A stretch of DNA of 64,000 bases, from contig MU400509.1 in NCBI GenBank assembly GCA_022578965.1, positions 1 to 64,000 of the forward strand. Reading direction: 5' to 3'. The notes beneath the pieces are model-generated. The model was not told the origin of the DNA. It ran no database searches and saw only the letters and a list, made by a program, of their open reading frames with translations. Of this stretch, positions 23,603-35,909 are shown piece after piece. Numbering within the stretch: position 1 is the stretch's first letter; each line of letters begins with the position of its first letter. The stretch is from Xylaria sp. FL1777 (Eukaryota; Ascomycota; Sordariomycetes; Xylariales; Xylariaceae). The translations under genes were made by a program, and so were the position numbers.

Positions 23603-24322
23603 AACTCATACAGGTATGGTTCAATGTAGACCACATCGGTAGTATAGATGCGTCGATGTTGTGGGTATATGTGAATGACTTCACTTGTGAATGTGTAAAG
23701 TTCAGTGTGCATGCACATCTCACCTGTCCCGTGTGAAGATGACCCCATAGAAGCATCCCATGATGAAAATTTGGGATTTTAAAGTAGTGTTGAGGCTAGC
23801 ACCTCTTATTACTCTTTTGAAGGTAGCATAGTGTTATGAATATCTCTAGTAGGTTACGAGCTAAAACTGACATTGCTAGCTAGTATACTTGGTGAATTTT
23901 AGATTCAGAGTTGATTAAGATAAGTATACCACCAGGGAGAATGTTAATGCCGACACCTACTAACTACTTTTATATCGGTATATGAATGTCTAGACAATGC
24001 TCAGTAAAAGAGTGCATATTTATATGCCCTATGGAAGAAGCTCTAATCAGAGACACTACGAATAGTATCTTACCGTCAAGTGCCTTTACGATATACACTT
24101 ATATAAGTGAAAATCGAGATTCGAGATACTAGATCAGGGTAGATCGGCCTATGGTATAGATATATTCAGAAGTTCTGATATAGAACATCAATTAGTCGCC
24201 TTTCCCGAGCATATATATTAATAAGAGGCCAAAGTGCTATTCTACGGAAGAAGAACATCAACCCCTCTCCATCCCGCAAATACCGAATTTGCACTATACC
24301 ATAGGACAGAAGATATCTGTAC
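23603..24322. other. intergenic between convergent genes
   Basis: AT-rich spacer between the 3' ends of the HET-domain gene and the MFS gene. Nothing recognisable is seen. Confidence 0.6.
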
Positions 24323-25988
24323 CTATTCATCTCGGTTAGGGACTTTAGGCACAAGCCACCAAATAATGCCTCCCACTACAAACAGCACAAGCACAATAGG
24401 CTGCAGAACAGCTACACCGGCGCTAGTAGCGATGAGACCTGTGATAGATGGGAATATGGCACCACCAGCTTGGGCCAATACGAAAATGAAGCCTGTTTTT
24501 AATTTAGTGTGAAAGTAATTTATATGTTTTCAGGGGTATCCTCACCTAAGGCTGCAGGCTGTGATTCACGAGGGAACAGTTTCGATGCGACAGACATTCC
24601 CTAACAATCCATTTAGAACAATTAATGACGACGGGTCGTTGGGTATATATGAACTCACGGTGGCGAAGAAGGGCCCGGAGAAGAAGCCAATGAAACTTAG
24701 TGCAATGGCGCTGCCAACAATGCTGGGTTGCAGCCAAAACACAAGTTGCAGAGCCGCACAGGCGGCGCTGTAGATCAATATCATCCTCCGTTCGCCGAAC
24801 CGGAATGTCGGCTCGGGAAGTAACAGCCTTCCTGCCAACAGCCCGCCGTAAAACCCAGTGGGGATATAACCGACGTTGGATAACTTCCCACCGCGGACAG
24901 TCGTCAAAAACTCAACAACCCAGCCGCCGGCTGTGAAGGTGGCGCCTAGCTCGAAAAAGTAGAATAAGCTGAGAAGCCACAGTTTCTTCGACCTGAGAAG
25001 TTTAGCCATGGCGACCAGCGCGAGCCGATTGCGCTTCTTGCCGGGGGACTCGCTCTCGGCGTGGAGCCGGGTGTAGAGCGTGTCGCGAAAGGCGACCATG
25101 ACGCCGGCGACGTTGAGCACGCTGACGCCGATCAGCACGAAGTAGACGCGCCTCCAGCCGTCGATGGTCTGTAGCGGGTTGGGGCTGTTGGCGATGGCGG
25201 TGGCGATCAGGGGGCCGACGAAGGTGCCGAGCGCGTAGCAGGCGTGGATGAAGCTCAGCCAGCGGTGCGGCACGTTCCGCAGGTTGCTGACGAAGGTGTT
25301 GGAGTGCGCGTCCTGGTAGGCCATCCCCAGCGACTGGAAGAGGAACGAGACGCAGAACACGCCCAGCGGGCTCCAGGGGCGCAGCGCTTGGGCTATCAGC
25401 TGGAGGACCGCGCCCACGAAGAGCAGTTGGCCTAGTGTCAGGTGCGCTGTGACGATGGGGTTCGTGAGGGCGGCTAGTAGCCACCCCGCGAATGTAATCG
25501 CATAACTGGTGGCGAGTCAGTCGAGTTTAAGACGGAAGAGTTGTCGCTGCTGCTGCTGCTGCTGCGAGTGCTTACATGACGGCGATCTCCCCTGTGCTGA
25601 TATGGAAGCTGCTTAAGATATAGGGGATCAAAGGTCCCACTTCAAGACTTGCATCAGTATCTCCTCTATTAGACACAAGGCAGAGTACGATGGTTTGGAA
25701 ACCGGGGAACAGAGGACTTTGATGAGGTTCTTGGGAATAGACATTGCATGGAGTAGTTGACTAGGATAAACACTTACAGGTGCCATCGCTTACACCAGCG
25801 CAGAAGAACGAGTACCCGGCAACGATCAATTTAAGAAACGGCGTGGCCGGCTCGCGATCCACGCCTTCGCCCTCAGATACCTGCTGCTCTGACGAGGATT
25901 CAAGATCTCTAGTCGTAGGCTCGTGACTGAGCTCAGTCAGCGGGTACGACTGGCCCGGTTCCGCCACGGCGGTCTGCGTAGTCGACAT
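24323..25988 (-). CDS. major facilitator superfamily transporter (BSC6/FucP-like), 448 aa
   Basis: Five exons on the minus strand: 25988-25778, 25639-25576, 25505-24659, 24600-24546, 24492-24323. All joints have GT-AG ends and keep the frame (1,347 nt in total). Splicing gives continuous family sequence: AGVSDGT|LGPLIPYIL, EIAV|IYAITFAGWLLAAL, FFAT|GMSVASKLFP and QPAALG|FIFVLAQAGGAIFPS. The ATG at 25988 (MSTTQ) was chosen because the longer frame begins with TTG. About 55 hydrophilic, Ser/Glu-rich N-terminal residues precede the first membrane segment, and many hydrophobic segments follow, consistent with 12 TM helices. The substrate cannot be deduced; relatives are loosely called bypass-of-stop-codon-6 or fucose-permease-like carriers. 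The exon 3 coding region is notably GC-rich around 25.0-25.4 kb. Confidence 0.92.
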
Positions 25989-27290
25989 CGTAGGCTGCAG
26001 TTGATTCCAAGAGCCGTGTCCGACAAACGCCAACCTTCGGACTTCCTAGGGCCCTACACATTAAGGGAAGAATCCTCTGTTTATATACCTGGGGGGAACT
26101 CATTGTTGTTGAAGACTCATCGGTAAAAGGTCGGAAGACGCCCTTCGCTATGGTGCCGACTATCTTCCTTTAGCATACACGCTAGGCGTGCCTCATTACC
26201 GCTGCGGCCCGTCTTCCCCGAGCGAGTTCTGATGCGGAGAAACCGGGTGTGGAGATGATGTCCGGAATATACGTACACTGTTATGGAATGTCGAGGGTGA
26301 GGAGGGTTTCCCTGCCGGTACTCGGGTACAATACAAGCGGAGTTGCCAATTACAGCTAACTGTTACCTACGAAGTCGTGTATCATCATATTATAAGCGAA
26401 GAGGGTTAAATCTGGAGGCATCGCCGGCCCCTACCTATTTATACCAGTGCGAGGAGAGGGGGATAGGAGATGATGACGGTGAATATTTGGCCAGTTGTAG
26501 GATCATTGCTTAAGTAGTAGTATTTGGTATAGTTACCTGTTAATAAATTAAGACGAATGGTCTGAAACTGTTATAGGAGTCATAAAAACCTGTTACGGCT
26601 AAGCCCTCGTTCTGTAGCATACAACTACGTAGATAGCACTCCGACTATGAATTTCGCTTCTCTAAAGCACTCTAAACGTGACATATAAGATGTAAATTCA
26701 TGGTTTACAATTTTTACTACACTTTGGGCAATTGTCCACTAAAGATATAAACATACTAGACTTCGCATGTATTACACCTTGAGAACCCCCCGAGGTCCCA
26801 GTTCCTAGACTACCTAGCTAGACTAGTGTATCACCGTAGGTACCGCCAAGTTTGTTGTTTGTTAGTGCCTACCTAGGTATTCATGTGGATCTGCTTCAGA
26901 GTGTTTCCGCGTATCGATAAGCCGGCAACAATGAATTAGCAGCCATTAAGCAACCTACCTACCTAGGTAAGTACCGACCTAGGTACATACCTATCTATGC
27001 CTGCCTACCCTACCTGACGTACCTAAAGTGTATCGCGACCTCGGCGGTCGGTCTAATTATCTACATATACTCTGATATACCAGAATCTATCCTGTCGCGC
27101 ATTCTCTCATTCGCATCATTCGTATCTCATAGACCTGGCTAAAGAGCCGGACAGCGCCTCAATTGCTTCTTCCACCAACCCCATCGTTTCCAGTACCCCC
27201 GCAGTAATCAGTATATTCATCAAATCGAAGAATAACCACGGCGTTCTGCTCAACCACCTTTTTCTGTAGACATGGATTGACTTTGTCGTC
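25989..27290. promoter_or_regulatory. divergent intergenic region (MFS minus / HID1 plus)
   Basis: 1.3 kb between two divergent start codons, so it should hold both promoters. At about 26940-27030 there is a degenerate ACCT/CCTAGGTA-rich cluster (several TACCTA and CCTAGGTA words in 90 bp). No specific operator could be identified. Confidence 0.5.
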
Positions 27291-30280
27291 ATGGGTGCCA
27301 GTGACTCCAAGCTTGTCTTCAAGAAGGGGATCTTTAGGTTGTCTGAAGAGCGGCATATTCCCGCTGATGATCCCTACTGGACGTCCGTCAGTCACCCTCT
27401 CGTCTTACCCGCAAGCAAGCGACAAGGCTCCATGCGCCCTCTACTAACGTCCCACAGTTCTGGGAGCTCCCAGAGTCTTCCGAAGATGTCTTCAGCCTCT
27501 TCTCGCCTGCGGATATCCGCCGGACACGAGATAGGGCTATAGAAAACCTCGAGACGCTTATCTTAGCCGTCACCTCCCGTTTATTCATACTACGCCATCA
27601 CCCGTCTTTCCCTGACGCCGAGTTCGCCCCCGAAAAAGACGCCTTGAACTGCATTCGCGTTCTGACCCGCATCCTGCCGTACTTATACGAATCCGATAGT
27701 CTACAGGCTTGGGAAGATAAGTTCTTCTGGGGCACGCGGAGGAAACGAACAAGGCGATCGGCCATCGCAAATGAAGTGCTGTTTGACGAAGCCCAGGAGG
27801 ACAAGCAGGATACAAAGCCTCCAGCCGACGAGTTCGAAGATGCGAAACCCCTTGCCGAGGAACTTATAGATACACTGATCGACTTGCTCTTTTTTTCGGA
27901 TTTGACGGTCCCGAGACAACCTCATGGCAAACCAAAAGTCACCTATGCCATATGGCAGAGTGGCGTAGGGTGCAATACAGCTGTGCCTACGACAAAGGAG
28001 TTTGAGAGTAACCGGTGTGAAATCCTGCGACTGCTCGTGACTCTAGCAAGCCAGAGCATGTATATGTCGCCAAACCTGCTCCCGACTAAGGGTACGAAGG
28101 CGTTGACATATATATGCACTTGCCCTGATAAACAAGTTGTACTATCTGTTCTATGCTCGCTACTGAACACGGTAAGTCAAAGTGATCGAAATTCGAGTCG
28201 AATACAGTCTCCCTAACTATTGCAGACTCTTAAGTATAATCCCGCCAGTTGGCGTGTTCCTATCAATACTCTTGTTTTCAAGGATCCTAAAGAGGTTCTC
28301 GTCACCTATACCCTCCAATTCCTCTTGGTTATCTTGCTATACCCGATTCCAGAATCACCCACTGGGTCTACGCCAAAGAACTATTATCGTCATTTTCTAG
28401 GCCGGCTACATCGGCCCCAAGACTTTCAGTTCATTCTAGATGGCATGACCCGAATCCTAAATCAGCCAATACTGTCCAATACATCATATCTACCCGGCGC
28501 ACAAGCCACAGCCAGATTTTCTCCTGAAATCATCATGCTGTTTTGGGAAGTTACCCAGTGCAATAAACGCTTCAGATCTTACATGATCGATACGCAAAGA
28601 GCACATGACTTTGTCATCCTGATTCTCTTTTATGCCACTGAGTACAAGCTAGATGCCTCGAAACAAGGCGTAGTGAGAATGTGTGCCTTCCTGTTGCAAA
28701 CATTAAGCGTCGAAAAGAACTTCGGAGTCAATTTGAATAAGCATTTTGGCGCGCAGGACACACTCCCGACAGTCATCAGAATCCCTAATTTCAAGGGGAC
28801 CTACGGAGATTTTCTCATACAGGCAAGTATCCAGGCGTTGTTCTGAAAAGCAGCCACTAATTGTGATTTTTAGTCGATATATAATCTCATCACCAGGAGT
28901 CAGGGCAAACTCTCTGCTGTCTACCCAGCATTGTTAGCCGTGGTCAACAATGTTTCTGCATATATGGAAAGTATCAGTAGTACAACATCTTCAAAACTAA
29001 TACATCTGTTCAATTCGATGTCCTCTCCATCCTTCCTTCTAGCCAATGACAGCAATCATCTTCTGTTAAGTTCCCTGTTGGAGTCTTTCAATGCTATCAT
29101 CGAGCATCAATACGAGAGTGAGTGACTTATGAATACTATAAACAATATGCGCTAATTGTCATAGAAAATCCAAGTTTCATTTATCTTGTCCTAAAGAACA
29201 GAAAACGTATTGAGGCCTTGCGAAGCTTCACTCTCGAGAGCGGCCGAGAAGAACTCGAGCGGCGAAACCGCCAAAGAAAAGAAAGTGGACAACCTGCGGA
29301 CCCATTTGAAACAAACTCTAGACGTAGTTCTGTTGAGAGTCTACGTAGTCCTACTACAGCCGCCCCGAAAATCCCGTCATTGAGCGATGTACCCGAAGAG
29401 GACACAACCTTCACAATCGGTGATGATGAGGATGATAGTGATGGGGAAGAGCGTCCAACTCCAGCTCAGTCGAGCTCAAGCGAAAATCCTTCTCGTGCTT
29501 CATCCGTAGCAGGTGTCGAAGACGCTGTGCCAACTCAATTGAAGGGAATGTCTGAAAAGGCTCGTGGAAAGATGCCTGCGGGCGTTCCAACCTTCTCTAG
29601 GCAAAATAGTACCACTAGCTTAGCAAGCTATTCTGCCGCTGGCCAGTCTACAGTGGGCGCATTCGAGCCTTCTGCAGATTGGATTGAAAGTTGGCTTCCG
29701 GAACTCCCGTTGCACACAATTCTGACCGTCATACAACAACTGACTGTGCTCATTGACCGCCAGGCGCTCAACGCCGACTCTCCTTCACCTGCCACTCTCA
29801 AAACTATCAGAGAAACTGACCTAGTTGCTATTGAGCCGTCGTTAATTCGAGTTCAATCTTTTGAGTGGTCTCCTCTAGCCCTTGGCTGGTATGAATCTTT
29901 AATATGGAGTTTCATCTTCGCTAGCGAAATGCAGGTCTCCAAAGGCATGGTTGGTATTTGGAACGGCACAGGAATCAAGTTATTTAAGGTCCAAGAGACG
30001 GCACCGGCCGGCCCAACTTGTAAGCAATTCTCGGTCGTTTGATTTTTATTGAGTTCCCTCAATCATTCAGCCCGATGCTCTCCTATTTCAAACCACTTAA
30101 ACAGCTCACTCAAAATATCGATTACTAACCTCGAGTGTTTTAGTCACATCGCCACGAGGAGCCGTTGATGCCGTCGGCAGTAATATTGTATCGAGAATCG
30201 GGTCAATCAACCTTCGCGGACAAGCTCCCACAGGCCCGGCCTCGCCGGGTCTCCCACCCCAGAGGCCCCCACCGACTTAG
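27291..30280 (+). CDS. HID1: HID1-family protein (Golgi/secretory granule trafficking), 880 aa
   Basis: HID1 (yeast Ecm30 family) is a peripheral membrane protein of the medial/trans-Golgi. Six exons: 27291-27386, 27458-28171, 28226-28822, 28874-29117, 29165-30019, 30144-30280; the sum is 2,643 nt and every joint preserves frame. The N-terminus MGASDSKL fits an N-myristoylation signal (Gly2, Ser6), as known for HID1. The joints DDPYWTS|FWELPE, SLLNT|TLKYNP, DFLIQ|SIYNLI, HQYE|KNPSFIY and GPT|FTSPRG are continuous family sequence. The third intron (28823-28873) has a GC donor in perfect consensus, CAG|GCAAGT, with TTTAG. A Ser/Pro/acidic low-complexity segment lies in exon 5, and the C-terminus is Pro-rich. 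Introns are 71, 54, 51, 47 and 124 nt. Confidence 0.95.
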
Positions 30281-30973
30281 AGCGCCTCATAAGAATTGAA
30301 CGTAAGAATTGAACGTCATGGGATATGTTGTGGTCTTTGCGATTCACGGAAAATAAGGTATGATGAGAGGTGATGAGGGATATTGTGGGGTTGTGAGATA
30401 GGTCCGGAGCCTTGTTTATTGACATATCATATATCGGTTTGTTCTTAGAGTATTGATTGCAATCCATATATGTCCACAATACTCTCTTCAGGTACTGCTC
30501 AGGTCTCATGATCTTTAAAGCCATGCTGCGGTCAGTAGGAGAAAGACTAACACAAAGGCAAAGCCTCCTCCCCCTAAACCCCTATCAACTGTTTGGCCAA
30601 ACTCCAAAGGCAAAAACACAAACTGCCTAGGTACCCAGTAGGTAATCGATTAGACTTCTTCACAAACAGCATGCTAGCGAAGTTAACAGAAAATAGCAAA
30701 TACACTGGTATTTATGTTTTTGGTCGAGACAGAAGTATTTACATAGAAGAGAATTAGAGTGCACATTTTATACAATCATCATCATCTCACAAACCCCTTT
30801 CCATCTATGCTAAATTCTCATGCTCTGTGCTTCTTTGCAAGGAGGGGGATATCTTAGCTCATGTACTTAATGCCTATACCAACGCCGGAAAATGCCACTT
30901 CAGAAAACAACAAGCAACGTTTTACGGAACCCGAATATATACCCTTTTTTTTTAAACACAAGTCCGAGCTTTT
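30281..30973. other. intergenic between convergent genes
   Basis: 3' flanks of HID1 and the zinc transporter gene. No gene or structured element is seen. Confidence 0.6.
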
Positions 30974-32500
30974 TTATAACTGCACAGTCGAGGTACCGGT
31001 TTGTAAACTGACCTCCCACTTTAAACTCCCGCCTCGACCGTATCCTTCTCCAAGCCTGTTCTGGATGAGGTTCGAGATGCGGAGTCGCAAACGACTGAGG
31101 GCGGCATCGTCGCAGCTCTTAGCAACGCTCACTTTGAGGTTGGCCATGCAGAGGCCATAGTGCACCTGCCAGAACTGTGCTTCTTCGACTCGTTCAATGC
31201 TCGGTTCAGTCTCGATTTCCCGGAGGACGTCCGAGACGCCGAACTCCTTGTATCTGCCAGAAATCGAACCCGAACGTCCTCCGTAGCTCATGAGTAGCAT
31301 GAGCCCCTGGGCAACTGCCAGCCGTACCCCCAGCCCAAACATGGCTATGGCAATCAGACCGCAAATTATGCTGTCGAGCATGATGTGCAAGTGGATGGAA
31401 AAGAGGGGAAGCATCAACAGGAGGGCGGATACCGAGAGGGTAAGGAAATGGAACGGATTTGACAGAATGCTTGGTAAGCTGGCTAAGTAGCTTACGCGCA
31501 TGGCGCGGCTGATTCTGGCGTGATTCCTGAGGCCAAATGCGCTAATCAGGGTGGCCACTATGGCCGCAAGACTGACAAAGTCGATGCTGCCCATGGCGAC
31601 CCTCGGCTCGTCGTGTTCGTGCATATGCCCTTCGTGGGAGCCATGACCCTCATTGCCGCCGTGGCCTTCGAGAACGTGCTTCACGTTATGGCTTACAAGA
31701 TCAAAGCCACCGAAAATCAGGAAGATACTCATGGCAAAACCAGCCAGGACCTCGGCGCGTTCCAAGCCAAAGGGATACCGAATGCTGCTTCGCTTCCAGA
31801 CCTCGAAGTTGCCGAGGACTTCAACCGCCACGCAGATCAATGCCGACCCTACGTCGAAAAATACCAGATGCGAGAGCGCTGTCATGGTCAGGGAGCCGTG
31901 GGCCGACAGAAATAACAAAGTGGCGACGAGGGCATGGCATATGCACCAGTATAAGCGATGACGCTGGTCTCTGGACATGGACTTCCAGGTCTCCGTCAGA
32001 GTGGGCACGGGCAGGTCGCGTGGTAAGGCTAGCGGGGGCCGCTGCGGTGGCTCTTGGAAGATCTGGTGTTGCGCACTTATACTCGAGTGCTTATACTTGT
32101 GGCCGCGCCGTTGGCCAACATTGGGCTTGACGGGAGCAGTGGATATAACCTGGGTCTGGAAGTTGAAGGGATTCGGTGCATTCGACTTTGGCATGTCAAC
32201 TGGCACAGAGTTCTCGTTGGAGAGGTCGTCGTCGTCAATGTTGGACGCCATTCCTGGGACTTGAAGGCTAATATTACGATCCTGGAAAGTTGGGGCGACG
32301 GGCGAGAGGCGCTTCAGATCATAGAAGGGGTAATGAGCGTGGTGGCTATGGCCGGCAGAGGCGGTCAAAGCCGAGTGGGAGGTGTTGCGGAGGTAGGCAA
32401 AGCGATCAGAATCGTCGTCGTCGTTGTCGCATGCGTCAGGCGTCTCGATGGCGGGAATGATGGAGATAGGAGGTGGAATTGCACCGTTCGCGGGAGCCAT
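30974..32500 (-). CDS. ZRG17: ZRG17-type cation diffusion facilitator (ER/Golgi zinc transporter subunit), 508 aa
   Basis: A single-exon ORF. The ATG at 32500 (MAPANG) was chosen over an upstream GTG in the same frame. About 190 hydrophilic N-terminal residues are followed by CDF-type membrane helices (HALVATLLFLSAHGSLTMTAL, LICVAVEVLGNF, RYPFGLERAEVLAGFAMSIFLIFGGFDL). A His-rich cytosolic loop at about residues 279-302 (GHGGNEGHGSHEGHMHEHDE) separates them from the last helices, and a CDF-like C-terminal domain follows (FWQVHYGLCMANLKVSV). RYPFG-x-ERAEVLAGF is the CDF signature. The canonical HxxxD zinc-site pairs are not visible in the expected helices, which is the hallmark of Zrg17-like subunits that work with an active Msc2/Cis4 partner (family knowledge). 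Lies convergent to HID1. Confidence 0.9.
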   Translation of the reverse strand: MAPANGAIPPPISIIPAIETPDACDNDDDDSDRFAYLRNTSHSALTASAGHSHHAHYPFYDLKRLSPVAPTFQDRNISLQVPGMASNIDDDDLSNENSVPVDMPKSNAPNPFNFQTQVISTAPVKPNVGQRRGHKYKHSSISAQHQIFQEPPQRPPLALPRDLPVPTLTETWKSMSRDQRHRLYWCICHALVATLLFLSAHGSLTMTALSHLVFFDVGSALICVAVEVLGNFEVWKRSSIRYPFGLERAEVLAGFAMSIFLIFGGFDLVSHNVKHVLEGHGGNEGHGSHEGHMHEHDEPRVAMGSIDFVSLAAIVATLISAFGLRNHARISRAMRVSYLASLPSILSNPFHFLTLSVSALLLMLPLFSIHLHIMLDSIICGLIAIAMFGLGVRLAVAQGLMLLMSYGGRSGSISGRYKEFGVSDVLREIETEPSIERVEEAQFWQVHYGLCMANLKVSVAKSCDDAALSRLRLRISNLIQNRLGEGYGRGGSLKWEVSLQTGTSTVQL

Positions 32501-32502
32501 AC

Positions 32503-32522
32503 CCTTTCCTTTCCTTTCCTTT
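32503..32522. repeat. (CCTTT)4 tract just upstream of the ZRG17 start codon
   Basis: On the coding (minus) strand this is a purine run of GGAAA units ending about 3 nt before the ATG, in the presumed 5' UTR. It may influence transcription or initiation; this is not tested. Confidence 0.85.
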
Positions 32523-34260
32523 GGCTGCCCACAACACGACGACACTACAGCTAGGTATGTACACACACACTACTCAGTAAGCAGTGGGTTCTTGGCGCTG
32601 ATTACTGGCCCCGATTTAGAACACACGAACAGGGCCGGACAAGGGAACAATAGGGCTCCAAGAAAGCGCTAGCAGCCAAGAACCCTCTCGAATGCGAACA
32701 CTGTACGAACGGTAGTCGACTTCATGACGTTTTCATGGATGGCGATAAAGAAGGTTTGTTGGACGGAATGGAGAGATGTCTCAGCAGGTCAGGTACGGCG
32801 AGGTGGTCCACAGCCGCGCCTGGAATACGCAGTCTACGCAGTATGCAGTAAGTAAGTAAAATACCCTGTAGCTACAGTAACTACACATAGCCTAGTATTA
32901 TGTAGGTAGGATGCGGAGGAGAGGCTGCGGGACAGAAAGTCATGAGAAAGCTTGGGTCGAATTGAGTTTTAGTACACTCGATGGGGCCAATCAAGATGCG
33001 TGAGTACCTTATCTATCTATCTATATTACACTACATGTACAGGGGAAGGAGCATGTAAGTAATAAGTACAGATGACAGCTGCGCAAAATGAGGACAGACG
33101 ACACGGAACTATCAACAGAGGCTGCAGGGGAAGCCCCAGCTCACCCAGCCGGGACCGTGGGCGACAACGAATTTGGCTTAGTGCACTCGCCGCTTTTGCT
33201 CATGATTTATGCAGAGGGAAACGGTCTACAAAACGGCTTCTTTTTACCGTTAACGTAAGGCACATAATAGCGTAGCTAGATCCTCGAACTTGAAAAACGA
33301 ACTTGAAAACCCAACAATTGTCCAACACCTTCCATTACAATGCCTATCCCTATACCAACCGAGTCTCACTCGCAAAGGAGGCACTATAATTAAGCTAGCT
33401 TATATGAATTCTCAATTACGGGCTCTTGCAACATACCGAGAATCAAGTTGGGAGTGGGCGTTAACATGGGTTACCAAACATCTCAAACTTTGCTAACCTT
33501 GACGTTGTCTTCAGCGGATTGGAATCCGGGCAAAGAACGCCAAGGTTGCTTGCGATTGTCGTCGGCCTTCAGAGACTCTTCAATAGGTTTATTAGCAGTC
33601 TGGTTGTCAACAGGCGACAACTCTCGAGATAGAAGACAAAGGGGACAGAACTACAATATGGACCAATTTGACGTGCGGGAGCACACGCTTCGGGCTATAG
33701 CCTCGTTGTACGGTGGGCGGTTCTGTACGTTGGTTCAAGATGCACCTCGTGTGGTGGCGGTGTATTGCTGTTGGTGCCATGGAATGCGCTCAAGGGGACA
33801 TTGAGGCTCTTCATGCATTGCACTTGGTACTGCTTGCGAATGCCTTCTGTCCTCGTGATCATCATGTTCAAGATACTATTGGTTGTGGTGACATGTGCAC
33901 AGATGAGCGATGAGGCTCCAGATGGGGCTGCTCGGCATGCATCCGAGTTGATGGACTCCATGCCCTTGGAGGCGTGTGTCCGAAGCAAACTTGTACGCTC
34001 TTCGCCTATTAGGAATCGTGTACCTAGTATACATTCGGTGTGACGAAATAAATATACTATAACCAGTCTAGGTAGTTATAGTCTAGAAAAGACGTTGAAT
34101 GGTGGCTAGCCAGTATGAGTTGTGACACCCTTTTCGGGCCCCTCTCGCCTCGTTATCACTGAAGACACTATATTGCAATCTGACGTTTCTCAAGGTTGAT
34201 CGGTTGGCAATGTGACATGCTCTTACAACCACCATTAGTCAGAACCCACAACCGGTATCT
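32523..34260. other. intergenic, no supported gene
   Basis: Upstream region of ZRG17 followed by non-coding DNA. It contains a TACGCAGTA copy at 32835 with a near copy at 32826, and a short (TATC)n run near 33010. ORFs such as 33448-33804 show no domain resemblance. Confidence 0.55.
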
Positions 34261-34852
34261 GCTTTACACGCCCTGGCTGACTTAAAAACAGATCCAGTGC
34301 TTCGAAATTCCTTACCGTGTTCTTCACCCGTATAGACCCGGCCGGCGCTTTTTGACAGTGTGTATGGAAATCGATGGAAGACGTCAAGAAGGCTGGTAAG
34401 GTAAAGTCGATTGGAGTAAGCAACTATTTGCGTCCCAATGTTGAAGCAACGCTCCAAGGCGCTACCGACTCTCCTGTCATCAATCAGCTTGAGTACCACC
34501 CATATCTTCAGCGTGAGGGAAATTATATCCCGTGGCTGCATCAGAATGATATCCAGGTCGGCTCATTCAAAGGCTTGACACTCCTGGCGGTCCACTGAAA
34601 CAGCCATTAGCCCGCATAGCGAAAGCCCACTACACTACCGAGGCCGTTATTCTCCTGGCCCGGGTAGTTCAGAACAATATTGTTGCTATCACCGCCACAA
34701 CCAAGCCTGGGAGATTTGACGAGTATGCTCAGGCCCTGGAAGTCGAATTAAATGAGGAAGAGAAGCAGAAGATCGCAGATATAGGCTCAGCTTTCACTTT
34801 CGTATATCTTGGGGTGAACACTTCGAAGACGATGATCGATCTTGAGAGTTGA
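34261..34852 (+). pseudogene. aldo/keto reductase pseudogene, 5'-truncated and frameshifted
   Basis: The C-terminal half of an aldo/keto reductase (AKR) is readable across two frames. WKSMEDVKKAGKVKSIGVSNY through QLEYHPYLQ...QVGSFKGL starts near 34365-34374. After a +1 shift at about 34575, DTPGGPLKQPLARIAKAH...EAVILLARVVQNNIVA runs to a stop at 34850-34852. GVSNY and QLEYHP are the AKR cofactor-binding-half signatures. A third-frame fragment (DLKTDPVLRNSL, from 34261) may be a remnant of the N-terminal part, but the segment that should carry the catalytic Tyr/Lys region is missing. With two frame changes and no N-terminus it cannot encode a working enzyme. Confidence 0.82.
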
Positions 34853-35909
34853 TAAGCTTAACTCTACTCAAAGGATATGGTCACTACTATCTATCACCTA
34901 ACGCACCTCGTACAATGGTCCGAGCACTAGCATCCCGCCGCTCGCTCACTTGGATGGAGAGAAGTTCTTCAAATGCACGTAACAGCTCATCGGATGGTCG
35001 GGCTACCATCTCATTTGGGACACTTCAACGTATTGCGTAGTGGGTAGCTCGGAGTGATATTCTCAGCTCGTCGGATTTGTCTTGGATCACTGGAATATAA
35101 AATATCATGCAGTGGCTAGGCGAATAAGACATGTCGCGAAGCAAGGGGTAATCTGGCGTGATCAGGTTGTTCTATTCATCAATCTACTCTTCGTTGACTT
35201 ATGGACTGAGCATCGCTCAAGTAGCTGTCGTTAATTGCTGCCTAGAGTCAAACATGGTACAGGTTGGCGTTGAAATAATAGGTATCGCACCCGGAATAGG
35301 GGGTGGAGGTAGACGAACAAGTACACGATGACAAAACAGACAATTATGGCCGCGCTGCCTCATTCTATAAAATGGATATTGTTGGTCTGCCCTAACAGAA
35401 TTTGCCTCAGCGGGCTGTGTATGAGCGCGTCGCGTTGATCACCACTCACCACGTAAAACCCCACAGGCCGTCGACTTGAGTGTATCAGATGATGCAGGCC
35501 TGTGTTTTTGCGAGGTCCGCCTGTATTCATCACTAGCCGAGCCATTCAGAAGAAAGAAGCTGGGCGGGAAACAGGGACGAGTTCTTTTCGAATACCTTCC
35601 ACAAGCGCACGACCGTGAGGCCATTGAATTAGCGCGTGATATTACTGTCACATTCATCACCAGCATTGCCGATGATCTGATTTTTAACAACAAATCAGGC
35701 AAGGCAACCCAAGTGGCGGCCGAGTCGATTTGATTCAGCGAATACTTGAACGCTATGGCCATTCAGGGTTCTGTCAGCGCTGGATAAGCATCGGAAAGGA
35801 ATTATCAGTCTCAGTCTCAGCAGATAAAGCAGAAACTATGTTCTTGTACCTACGCCAGAAAAGCCCAGAAAGGTTACAGGAAAGCAGAACATGACCCTAC
35901 TATAGCTAC
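34853..35909. other. intergenic or decayed DNA between two pseudogenes
   Basis: A coding-like frame is open at 35476-35733 (plus strand, 85 codons, no ATG, ending ...GKATQVAAESI). Its composition is unlike random noncoding DNA, but I recognise no family. It may be the 3' end of another decayed gene. The rest shows nothing recognisable. Confidence 0.4.

Noticed and set aside
25002..25484. 160-codon minus-strand ORF inside the MFS gene
   Set aside because: Arg/Pro/His-rich alternative frame of the GC-rich MFS exon.
33448..33804. 118-codon plus-strand ORF
   Set aside because: No recognisable domain, no supporting splice context, and overlapping ORFs on both strands.
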